DNA of 5,810 nucleotides from Actinobacteria bacterium UBA5975 (GTDB taxonomy: Bacteria; Actinomycetota; Actinomycetes; Nanopelagicales; Nanopelagicaceae). The position numbers were made by a program, and so were the translations under genes. The stretch is from the NCBI GenBank assembly GCA_002430075.1, contig DJBN01000072.1, positions 1-5,810 of the forward strand, read 5' to 3'. Every line of letters starts with the position of its first letter. Within the stretch, counting starts at the first letter, position 1. Below, in pieces: positions 1 to 5,810 of this stretch. The notes beneath the pieces were generated by a model that did no database searches, had not been told where the DNA came from, and saw only the letters and a list, made by a program, of their open reading frames with translations.

Positions 1-141
1 ATAGTAAAACTCAATCGCACTCTCTGAATCGTTAAGTACTAAATCTCGTGAATCTGTACGCTGGCGATATCCAGCCTCCTTCAAGATGGCAATCGATGAA
101 TCAGCTAGCGATCCCTTATTAGGCACTGCTACTCGTAACAT
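1..141 (-). CDS. hisG: ATP phosphoribosyltransferase, N-terminal part (truncated by window edge)
   Basis: HisG condenses ATP with PRPP to give phosphoribosyl-ATP. This is the first, committed and normally histidine-inhibited step of histidine synthesis, in the cytoplasm. Only the first 47 codons are inside the window. They begin MLRVAVPNKGSL, the highly conserved family start in which the PNKG segment contributes to the nucleotide site, and they continue through KEAGYRQR to an EFYY segment. This resembles Streptomyces and Mycobacterium HisG as I recall them. The start is firm: the frame has a TAA stop at 145-147, leaving one codon (CAC) before the ATG at 139-141. The ribosome-binding signal is weak (GGA, 6 nt upstream). 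It lies 36 nt after hisE, the enzyme of the next pathway step, which supports co-transcription. The end, and whether it is the long regulatory form, cannot be seen here. Confidence 0.95.
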   Translation of the reverse strand, partial: MLRVAVPNKGSLADSSIAILKEAGYRQRTDSRDLVLNDSESAIEFYY

Positions 142-177
142 GTGTTATCCAATCTCAACATAATTTTTTACTGTCCC
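142..177 (-). other. hisE-hisG intergenic spacer
   Basis: At 36 nt this is the longest non-coding gap in the window. On the minus strand it is AT-rich (an A-run followed by TTATG) and ends in a weak GGA signal before hisG. I see no stable hairpin, no run of histidine codons that would mark an attenuator, and no convincing -10/-35 pair. It is most likely a plain spacer within an operon. Confidence 0.6.
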
Positions 178-441
178 CTACAAGTAGCGATATATATCGG
201 TCGGCGTCAGTCCGCGAGCCAACATGAGAGTTTGTAGATGGTAGATCAGCTGGCTTATCTCCTCGGCAAGTGCCTCATCTGACTCATGTTCAGCCGCGAG
301 CCAAACTTCACCGGCCTCCTCAATAATCTTCTTTCCGATTGCATGAACGCCGGCTTCCAGGGCCTTGGTCGTCGCTGAATTCTCTGGTCGAAGCTGAGCT
401 TTCTCCGCTAATTCAATCCAGAGCTCGTCGAAAGATTTCAT
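178..441 (-). CDS. hisE: Phosphoribosyl-ATP pyrophosphatase
   Basis: HisE hydrolyses phosphoribosyl-ATP to phosphoribosyl-AMP and pyrophosphate, the second step of histidine synthesis, in the cytoplasm. The protein has 87 residues, normal for a stand-alone HisE that is not fused to HisI. It shows the all-alpha MazG-like signature: E41, E42 and E45 in [18 protein letters not shown], then E60 and E61 in [12 protein letters not shown]. Many homologues have Asp where this one has Gln64 (ISQ); mycobacterial HisE, as I recall it, also has Gln, so this looks like a lineage trait and not damage. The ATG overlaps the rpe stop codon in an ATGA arrangement. A GGGG directly abuts the start, too close to act as a normal Shine-Dalgarno site, so translation is probably coupled to rpe. 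The gene ends in TAG, and hisG follows. Confidence 0.95.
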   Translation of the reverse strand: MKSFDELWIELAEKAQLRPENSATTKALEAGVHAIGKKIIEEAGEVWLAAEHESDEALAEEISQLIYHLQTLMLARGLTPTDIYRYL

Positions 442-1109
442 CCCCGTAGTTTAGTAGAGACTGCAAGAGCGCGGAGCGCATTTATCATCGCACCCGGATC
501 TTCTGCCGTAAAGACCGCACTTCCAGCAACGAAGGTATCTGCGCCGGCTTCTCGTGCAATCTCAATTGTTTCAAGAGAAATCCCGCCATCGACTTGCAAC
601 CAAATGGGGCGGCTTCCAATTAGTGATCTAGTTCTGGACACCTTATCCATCGCGTTCGCCATAAATTTCTGACCACCGAACCCTGGCTCCACTGTCATGA
701 TCAGAAACATATCTACCAAATCCAGATACTCAGAGTAGGCCTCAATATCTGTGCCTGGTTTAAAAGCCAGACATGCGCGTGCGCCGTGGCTGCGTATCTG
801 CCTCAAAGTCCCGGCAATATCCTCAACTGCTTCAACATGAATTGTGACACTTGCTGATCCTGCGTCGGCATAGGCAATTGCGATCTTGTCGACTTCTGCA
901 ACCATCAGATGTGAATCTACAGGAATCGGAGATTCGGAGATGATCGTGGCCGCAGCATCGAAGTCAAATGTGAAATTTGGAACAAAGATATTATCCATGA
1001 CATCCAGATGAAGAAGATCGCTAAAGGGCGCAATCCTTGCAATCTCACTCTGTAGGTCATCAAAGTTCGCATTAAGAATGCTCGGCGTAATCCGAATGTG
1101 ATCACTCAT
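438..1109 (-). CDS. rpe: Ribulose-phosphate 3-epimerase
   Basis: Rpe interconverts D-ribulose 5-phosphate and D-xylulose 5-phosphate in the pentose phosphate pathway (cytoplasmic, metal-dependent TIM barrel). At 223 residues it is full length (E. coli about 225). Visible family motifs in order are SIL at 10-12, [13 protein letters not shown] at 34-46, SHLM at 66-69, a [10 protein letters not shown] phosphate-loop region at 140-149, VDGGI at 173-177 and VAGSAVF at 194-200. Expected metal ligands H34, D36, H67 and D174 are all present, with D36 and D174 as the acid/base pair. The start is secure because the frame has a TAG three codons upstream. The gene begins 4 nt after the rsmB stop with a weak GAG signal 7 nt before the ATG, and its TGA overlaps the hisE start. 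It links pentose phosphate metabolism to the PRPP-consuming genes downstream. Confidence 0.97.
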   Translation of the reverse strand: MSDHIRITPSILNANFDDLQSEIARIAPFSDLLHLDVMDNIFVPNFTFDFDAAATIISESPIPVDSHLMVAEVDKIAIAYADAGSASVTIHVEAVEDIAGTLRQIRSHGARACLAFKPGTDIEAYSEYLDLVDMFLIMTVEPGFGGQKFMANAMDKVSRTRSLIGSRPIWLQVDGGISLETIEIAREAGADTFVAGSAVFTAEDPGAMINALRALAVSTKLRG

Positions 1110-1113
1110 AGCC

Positions 1114-2499
1114 CTACTCTAAAGCTTCGCCTTGAGTTGAGTGAAGAGTAAAGAGCGCTAAAAACATCGAGTCGGTGCCATGCTGGCTAGTCCAAAGCGC
1201 CATCGATTTATCCTTGACTGCGCCTTCAAGGTTCTCAGGAAGATATTCAGATACATCCAGCTGCCTGAGTTCGGGATGTCTCTTCAGAATTTGCTTCACC
1301 TGACCGAAGGTCTCAGCGAAGTGTGGGCTGCATGTGGCATATCCAAAGACTCCAGAGGGTTCCAAAACTGAAATGGCCGAATCTACTAACTCCATTTGCA
1401 ACTCTGTAAGAGCCCGTAGATCTTGCACAGTGCGTCGCCAACGAACTTCTGGTCGACGTCGTAGCGCACCCAAGCCAGTACAAGGAACATCAGCTAATAC
1501 TGCATCGAACTTTACATCTCGCGATGCGATCTCTCTGCCATCTCCGACCCAGACAGGGTATTTTCCAATGACATTCTTTACAAGGCCAGCGCGTGCTTCT
1601 GAAATTTCATTCGCCACGAAATCTTTGCCAGCTACATCGCAGATATGAGAAATAAGGGCAGCCTTTCCGCCAGGGCCTGCGCAAAGATCTAGAACAGATA
1701 GCGCATGGCTGGTAGCTTGCGAGAAAACATAGGCCACAAGTTGAGAACCTTCATCTTGTACGCCAGCCTTGCGATGACGGATAAGTTCAAGAGATCCGGG
1801 GGCACCATCGAATCGTGCGCCGAAAGGTGAATACTCTGTGGCGACTGCGCCCAATTCAACAAGCTCCTTACGAGTTGATGCCCCGGGCCAGGAAACGAGA
1901 GTCGGCTGAGCTGGAACATTATTAGAACGCAACTCCTCTTCAACGCGATCGAAGTCTTTCAAAAGATCGAAATAGGCCGAGACAATCCATTCAGGATGCG
2001 AGTATGTAATTGCTAAGCGACTTACGGGGTCAGCAATCAGTGCGACAGGTTCTAACCATTCTTCAAGGCTCTGAGCGCTCACTTTGCGCAATATCGCATT
2101 GACGAATGATGCCTTGGATTCACCAATGACCTTGCGAGCAAGCTCGACTGTTGCAGAGACTGCAGCATGGGTGGCAACGCGCATCTCAAAGAGTTGATGA
2201 ACACCCATTCGGCAGATATCAACAATTCCAGCATCGACTTCAGACCAAGGTCGATCTGAAACTTGCTTCAAAATATAATCATGCCGACCCTGCATTCGCA
2301 AAGTTCCGTAAAGAAGCTCCGTTGCAAAACCCTTATCGCGCTGCTCAAAGTTACTTGTATTCAGCGCTTGAGGGAGCAGTAAATTTGAGTATCCACCCCG
2401 TTGGTTCACTTCAGTGAGAATGTCATAGACCAAGACTCTGACTGCATCTGGCTTTGGCGATTTGAAAGTATCTCGACGGGCTTTAACCAAAGTGGTCAC
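1114..2499 (-). CDS. rsmB: 16S rRNA (cytosine-5)-methyltransferase, RsmB/Sun/Fmu family
   Basis: RsmB uses S-adenosylmethionine to methylate carbon 5 of a cytosine in 16S rRNA (C967 in E. coli). Numbered from the GTG at 2499 (461 residues), a basic leader is followed by a NusB-like RNA-binding domain at about 17-140. The Rossmann methyltransferase core has the SAM loop DLCAGPGGK at 271-279, acidic E298 and D320, motif IV DVPCTGLGALRRRPE from 337 (C340) and motif VI ATCSPH from 388. C390 is the expected nucleophile and C340 the cysteine used for product release. The C-terminal TDSMFLALF strand at 442-450 is also typical. The start is uncertain. The frame is open back to a TTG at 2574, but that extra stretch lies inside fmt and looks unlike RsmB. 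GTG 2499 and TTG 2490 (preceded by GGTGA at 5 nt) are both plausible, and ATG 2520 is possible. It overlaps the end of fmt by 8-38 nt. Confidence 0.93.
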   Translation of the reverse strand: MTTLVKARRDTFKSPKPDAVRVLVYDILTEVNQRGGYSNLLLPQALNTSNFEQRDKGFATELLYGTLRMQGRHDYILKQVSDRPWSEVDAGIVDICRMGVHQLFEMRVATHAAVSATVELARKVIGESKASFVNAILRKVSAQSLEEWLEPVALIADPVSRLAITYSHPEWIVSAYFDLLKDFDRVEEELRSNNVPAQPTLVSWPGASTRKELVELGAVATEYSPFGARFDGAPGSLELIRHRKAGVQDEGSQLVAYVFSQATSHALSVLDLCAGPGGKAALISHICDVAGKDFVANEISEARAGLVKNVIGKYPVWVGDGREIASRDVKFDAVLADVPCTGLGALRRRPEVRWRRTVQDLRALTELQMELVDSAISVLEPSGVFGYATCSPHFAETFGQVKQILKRHPELRQLDVSEYLPENLEGAVKDKSMALWTSQHGTDSMFLALFTLHSTQGEALE

Positions 2500-3388
2500 C
2501 AGATTGAATCCGTGCTCCATTGAGCCAGGACTTGGCATCGGTACGTGACTTACCTGAAGGCGTAAGAAAACCAACCATTATCGCACTGGTTGCCGTTCCA
2601 ACTAGCAGCGCCTTCTCGATTACATGAATCTCACCCGGTGTGAATTTCTCCTGCGTTGCCACTACATCATCAACTTTAATCGTCGTTCCGCGAAAAATCG
2701 TCCATGCACCTGGATTGGAAGTGAAGGCCCTTACCTTATTAACTATTGCATCTGCGCTCATAGTCCAATCGATTTCAGACTCGGCTTTCGAAAGTTTCAT
2801 TGCACGCGTTACGCCTTCAGATGTTTGGGCCACTGGCCGAATTCCTGCCTCAATATCTGAGATGGAATCCAGAACTGGTTCGGCGCCGATTTCGGCAAGT
2901 TCTATAAGAAGTTCATCACTTGTGATATCAGCATCGAGTGCAAATCGTGCAACACGATAAATCGGACCTGTATCCATTCCTTCATCAAGTTTAAATACTG
3001 TTACGCCCGATAAGAGATCCCCTGCCTCAATTGCTCGTTGCACCGGAGCTGCACCTCTCCAACGAGGAAGAAGCGAAAAGTGAAGATTGATACAACCATG
3101 TCTAGGAGCATTCAAGATCTGAACCGGCAATAGAACGCCGTAACCAATCGTGATCATCAGATCAATACCAGCGAGCAACTCTAGAGTCTCAGCAGTGTTT
3201 GAAGGCTTCAGGCAAGCGACATCATTCTTACTGCACCATGTCGATACAGGGCTCTCCTTAAGAGCCTGGCCGCGTCCAGCTGGCCGGTCTGGTTGGGTAA
3301 TGACGAAAAGTAATTCATGATCACTCTGTAGAAGCGCATCAAGAGTCGGTAGGGATACTTCAGGCGTCGCAGCCACTGCAATACGCAA
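2483..3388 (-). CDS. fmt: Methionyl-tRNA formyltransferase
   Basis: Fmt transfers a formyl group from 10-formyltetrahydrofolate to the amino group of initiator Met-tRNA, giving the fMet-tRNA used to start translation. The 301 residues are near the usual length (E. coli 315). The N-terminal Rossmann-like catalytic domain begins MRIAVAATPE and has QPDRPAGRG at 32-40, the NLHFSLLPRWRGAAP signature from 101, and DEGMDTGP at 135-142. The catalytic triad N101, H103 and D139 is intact. The linker LSKAESEIDW at 199-208 leads into the C-terminal tRNA-binding barrel. The start codon is TTG, immediately after the def stop and in the same frame. No ATG or GTG lies close enough to give the conserved N-terminus, so TTG is well supported. 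An AAGGG lies 6 nt upstream. The gene ends in TAA, inside the beginning of rsmB. Confidence 0.97.
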   Translation of the reverse strand: MRIAVAATPEVSLPTLDALLQSDHELLFVITQPDRPAGRGQALKESPVSTWCSKNDVACLKPSNTAETLELLAGIDLMITIGYGVLLPVQILNAPRHGCINLHFSLLPRWRGAAPVQRAIEAGDLLSGVTVFKLDEGMDTGPIYRVARFALDADITSDELLIELAEIGAEPVLDSISDIEAGIRPVAQTSEGVTRAMKLSKAESEIDWTMSADAIVNKVRAFTSNPGAWTIFRGTTIKVDDVVATQEKFTPGEIHVIEKALLVGTATSAIMVGFLTPSGKSRTDAKSWLNGARIQSGDHFG

Positions 3389-3949
3389 CTACAGCCCTTT
3401 CCCGAATAGCCCGTGGGGCGAAGTACTGATCTTCGCAGTTAGACCGCTTGCGCCAACCAAGCCAAACCATTCTGACTCACGAATTTCTTTCATGGCGATC
3501 TTGCGATCTTCGGGCGATAACCTATCGATAAAGAGAACTCCATTGAGGTGATCGGTCTCGTGCTGAAGCGCTCTGGCCAGTAACTCGGTTCCTTCAACCG
3601 TTATAGGTTCGCCATGCATATTAAAGCCCCGTGCCACGGCCCTCATTGCGCGAGGCGTTGGATAGGCCAATTCAGGAAAGCTCAGGCACCCTTCATCTCC
3701 CTCTTGAATTTCTTCACTCAAATCTAGAGTCGGGTTGATTAGATGCCCTAAAGCTTCATCAACATCCCAAACAAAAACACGAAGTGGAACACCGATTTGT
3801 GGCGCTGCAAGCCCTGCACCCGGTGCCTCGAGCATCGTTTCTGTGAGGTCCTTCACGAGAACTCGCAACTCTTTATCAAAATCGAGAACGATTTCAGATG
3901 GTGTAACAAGCACCGGATCACCAAAATGGCGTATTGGTTTGATCGACAT
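3389..3949 (-). CDS. def: Peptide deformylase
   Basis: Def is a metallohydrolase that removes the N-formyl group from new proteins at the ribosome, reversing at the protein level the mark added by Fmt. All three family motifs are present in the 186 residues: GAGLAAPQIG at 44-53, EGCLS at 86-90 and QHETDHLNG at 129-137. Metal ligands are C88, H130 and H134, with E131 as the catalytic base. The C-terminal part after about residue 145, ending in an ISTSPHGLFGKGL tail, resembles actinobacterial deformylases. The ATG start is firm: the frame has a TAG at 3959-3961, and an AGGA lies 7 nt before the ATG, the best Shine-Dalgarno site in the window. The gene follows priA by 13 nt and abuts fmt with no gap. 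Its TAG stop is the only thing separating the two reading frames. Confidence 0.97.
   Translation of the reverse strand: MSIKPIRHFGDPVLVTPSEIVLDFDKELRVLVKDLTETMLEAPGAGLAAPQIGVPLRVFVWDVDEALGHLINPTLDLSEEIQEGDEGCLSFPELAYPTPRAMRAVARGFNMHGEPITVEGTELLARALQHETDHLNGVLFIDRLSPEDRKIAMKEIRESEWFGLVGASGLTAKISTSPHGLFGKGL
3395..3399 (-). promoter_or_regulatory. Probable ribosome-binding site for fmt
   Basis: On the minus strand this reads AAGGG, 6 nt before the TTG start of fmt and inside the last codons of def. The spacing is good for a Shine-Dalgarno site, and it supports independent initiation at the TTG despite the weak start codon. Confidence 0.5.
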
Positions 3950-3956
3950 GTGCTCA

Positions 3957-3960
3957 TCCT
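3957..3960 (-). promoter_or_regulatory. Ribosome-binding site for def
   Basis: On the minus strand this reads AGGA, 7 nt before the ATG of def. It overlaps the first bases after the priA stop codon. Motif and spacing are both good, and it fixes the def start. Confidence 0.65.
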
Positions 3961-3962
3961 AC

Positions 3963-5792
3963 CTATCGAGAGAGTGAATAAGGATCAACCCGGATACTGC
4001 TCAGCACCTTCTTGGAAGCGCTTCTTCTCCGCTGGAATTCATGAAGTAGTGAGATAAGAATCTGACCATCTTCAATCGGCACAAGGCTCACAATGCGCGA
4101 GAGGCTGCTACGAAGCTCTGATGGACCCAGGAATTTAACGGTCGGTGGAAGCCGTCCATCATCACGTGCCTGTTCAAGCCCTCGCAGCAACTGTGCGGCT
4201 TCTGATGTTGTGATATCCAAAGTAACGGCTCGAGAATACGGTGGCAATCCAACTTCACTTCTCTCGCGCAACTCTCGCTGAGAAAGCAGGGCTGGTTTCC
4301 ATGCCGAAAGAGCGCCGATTATGGGATGGTCTGTGGCGATAACCAGTGCGATTAACGCATCTTTGTGAGCAAAGCTTGCTACATGAAAGGCCATCTCGCG
4401 AGCTCTCTCTTGTGCACGCAAATCAGATTGCGAAAAGAATTGTTGCGCTTCGAGGATGACAACGAGTGAATATCCTGGTTGATAGATTGGTATCGCACCG
4501 AAGGTCGCAATCACAATCCCCCGTTGACCTTTATATTCGGCAAATATTAAATCCCCAGAGGATTGTGAGATTTGTTCTCCTGGAAATGCAGCACCTATCT
4601 CAAAGGCAAATCGATCGCTACCCCTGCGCAGTAGAAAAGGAGTTTGTGATTTGCACCATGCACATGCCCACTGCGCGTATTCACGAGAACATGTGACGCA
4701 TGAGATTGCAGCAGTAGCGCTCTTCTGAATCAACTTGCCACCGCACTCACAGCGAGCGATGTTTCTGCACTTTGAACATGTAATTGCCTGTGCATACCCC
4801 TTAGTCGGAGCGATAAATAGAATTGGCCCTTGCTTCAGAGCGGCGCGAATCTTGGAAATCAATCTACTTGGAATCAATTCTCCCGAACTCTTATCAAAAC
4901 TCTGCACTAAAACCTTGTGCGATTGGCAGGAATAGGTTAGCCACTTAAGCTCTATCAGCCGTGCGACTTCAGAGCTTGGGCAGTAACCCATAAAAACCAG
5001 AGAGCATTCCTCTTCAATCGAACGCGTCATAGCTACATCTCGAACATTCCAGCCAGGGGTTCGGATTTCGTAATGATGTTCGGAGCCTTCATCTAACACC
5101 ACGATGGTCTCTAAATCAGTAATGGGAGCAAATACTGCGCTACGAGTACCTATCACGATCAACTTCGATCCGTAACGAGTACTAAGGAAATTTCGGTATC
5201 TCTCCTGCCTGGGCAAATCAGAATCAAGTACTAGCGCTTGCGGGAATGCGATGAGGAGCTCTGAGACAGTTCGAGAATCTGGTGCAAGTATCAATACTGA
5301 GCCAGTTGCATTAAGAGAGTTAATATGTTCAACCACTGCCTTTATTTGTGGTTGATATGGAGGTAGCTGTATATAGCCACGCACCTTCTGCTTCTTGAAG
5401 TTACTGCTGGGACCATCAAGCCAGGAAAACTTATCGACCGAGGCTACACGCGGTGGGATTGCAGATCGAAGAATATCGTACGGATGGGCCGACCAACGGG
5501 CTGCTACCTGTGCGATCAACGCAAGAGAACGCGTGGTCGCTACCGACACCGGTGATACAACCTTCGAGATTGGTTTTAATCCTCCTTGTACGCTCTCTGC
5601 ACTTCGTGAAAGGATAATGGCTTCTACTTCACGGCCGTTAAAAGGAACCTGAACCCGAATACCGACATCCACAACCGCGCTGAGATCATCAGGAATTAGA
5701 TAGTCGAATGAGCCATCGAGATGAAAGACTCCAGAATCGACCCACACCTGTGCAATGGGCCGTTGCGATGAGCTCTTCTCTGCGCGACGCAC
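3963..5792 (-). CDS. priA: Primosomal protein N' (PriA), actinobacterial type lacking helicase motifs
   Basis: PriA recognises stalled forks and directs replication restart. As called, from a GTG, it has 609 residues (E. coli 732). The N-terminal DNA-binding domain spans about 12-115 (GVFHLDGSFDYLIP). The helicase core is degenerate: there is no GxTGSGKT Walker A (IQLPPYQPQI stands near 141-150), the DEEH box is DEGSEHH at 234-240, and motifs V and VI are ATFGAIPIYQPG at 429-440 and AFHVASFAHK at 468-477. GTRSAVFAP at 215-223 survives. Eight cysteines form the zinc region (339, 342, 348, 350, 365, 368, 377, 380), the second pair being C-x-C. GLPPYS at 515-520 marks the C-terminal domain. Annotators describe actinobacterial PriA as lacking detectable helicase domains, so this is probably a fork-binding scaffold. 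The frame stays open for the 18 nt to the window edge with no clear Shine-Dalgarno site, so the true start may be further upstream. Confidence 0.9.
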   Translation of the reverse strand: MRRAEKSSSQRPIAQVWVDSGVFHLDGSFDYLIPDDLSAVVDVGIRVQVPFNGREVEAIILSRSAESVQGGLKPISKVVSPVSVATTRSLALIAQVAARWSAHPYDILRSAIPPRVASVDKFSWLDGPSSNFKKQKVRGYIQLPPYQPQIKAVVEHINSLNATGSVLILAPDSRTVSELLIAFPQALVLDSDLPRQERYRNFLSTRYGSKLIVIGTRSAVFAPITDLETIVVLDEGSEHHYEIRTPGWNVRDVAMTRSIEEECSLVFMGYCPSSEVARLIELKWLTYSCQSHKVLVQSFDKSSGELIPSRLISKIRAALKQGPILFIAPTKGYAQAITCSKCRNIARCECGGKLIQKSATAAISCVTCSREYAQWACAWCKSQTPFLLRRGSDRFAFEIGAAFPGEQISQSSGDLIFAEYKGQRGIVIATFGAIPIYQPGYSLVVILEAQQFFSQSDLRAQERAREMAFHVASFAHKDALIALVIATDHPIIGALSAWKPALLSQRELRERSEVGLPPYSRAVTLDITTSEAAQLLRGLEQARDDGRLPPTVKFLGPSELRSSLSRIVSLVPIEDGQILISLLHEFQRRRSASKKVLSSIRVDPYSLSR

Positions 5793-5810
5793 AGCTACTT
5801 CGGACCTGAG

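Noticed and set aside
131..163. A 10-codon mini-ORF (ATG at 161-163, minus strand) overlapping the hisG start, considered as a histidine leader peptide
   Set aside because: Its translation MLRLDNTCYE has no histidine codons, there are no alternative hairpins around it and no good ribosome-binding site, so it does not support an attenuator.
1180..1648. Plus-strand open frames of 63 and 104 codons
   Set aside because: They lie wholly inside rsmB, opposite its methyltransferase core. Their translations show no recognisable family and low-complexity Arg/Ser/Thr-rich composition, as expected of antisense shadows.
2483..2574. The rsmB/fmt overlap considered as a frameshift or assembly error
   Set aside because: Fmt keeps a plausible C-terminus and near-normal length, and rsmB has good internal starts, so a simple short overlap explains the data.
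2624..2960. Plus-strand open frames of 78 and 106 codons opposite fmt
   Set aside because: Fmt is intact and clearly the real gene here. The antisense frames have no ribosome-binding site I can credit and no domain.
3735..4057. Plus-strand open frames across the def-priA junction
   Set aside because: They oppose the metal-site coding part of def and the end of priA, and nothing in the translations looks like a real protein.
4526..4556. AT-rich stretch within priA resembling a -10 element on the minus strand
   Set aside because: It lies inside coding sequence, has no matching -35 at proper distance, and no gene start lies nearby.
1..5810. Search for transposons, CRISPR repeats, tRNA genes, riboswitches and terminators
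   Set aside because: I saw no direct or inverted repeats, no cloverleaf, no hairpin plus T-run and no gap large enough to hold a structured RNA.

Overview
The window is one stretch of tightly packed bacterial housekeeping genes, all on the minus strand. Read in the direction of transcription (high to low coordinates) the order is priA, def, fmt, rsmB, rpe, hisE, hisG. Every gene is a recognisable core family. The last one (hisG) runs off the left edge. The frame of the first one (priA) is still open at the right edge, so its true start may lie outside.

Organism: almost certainly an actinobacterium. PriA is the actinobacterial type, in which the helicase motifs have decayed but the cysteine-rich zinc region remains. 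HisE and HisG closely match the mycobacterial and streptomycete versions as I remember them. Def carries the C-terminal SPHxxFG-like tail seen in actinobacterial deformylases. Codon use is mixed and not strongly G+C-biased at third positions, which is unusual for the phylum. Together with the very short spacers this suggests a small-genome, moderate-GC lineage such as the freshwater acI group (Planktophila or Nanopelagicus relatives). That placement is inference; only the actinobacterial call is well supported.

Layout: priA (3963-5792), 13-nt gap, def (3389-3949), no gap and the same reading frame, fmt (2483-3388), overlap, rsmB (1114 to about 2499), 4-nt gap, rpe (438-1109), 4-nt ATGA overlap, hisE (178-441), 36-nt gap, hisG (1-141, partial). 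No terminator-like hairpin is visible between the genes, so they probably form one transcript. There is no intergenic stretch over 300 bases, and I see no RNA gene, mobile element, CRISPR array or repeat.

How they fit together: fmt formylates initiator Met-tRNA and def removes the formyl group from new proteins. RsmB methylates 16S rRNA, so the middle of the cluster is a translation-initiation and ribosome-modification block. PriA is the replication-restart protein. Rpe works in the pentose phosphate pathway, which supplies the ribose phosphate from which PRPP is made. HisG and HisE catalyse the first two steps of histidine synthesis, starting from PRPP and ATP. The priA-def-fmt-rsmB-rpe order also occurs in Bacillus, with other genes inserted, so it is probably ancient. 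I found no undescribed system. The points most worth a second look are the in-frame def/fmt junction separated by a single TAG codon, and the degenerate PriA.
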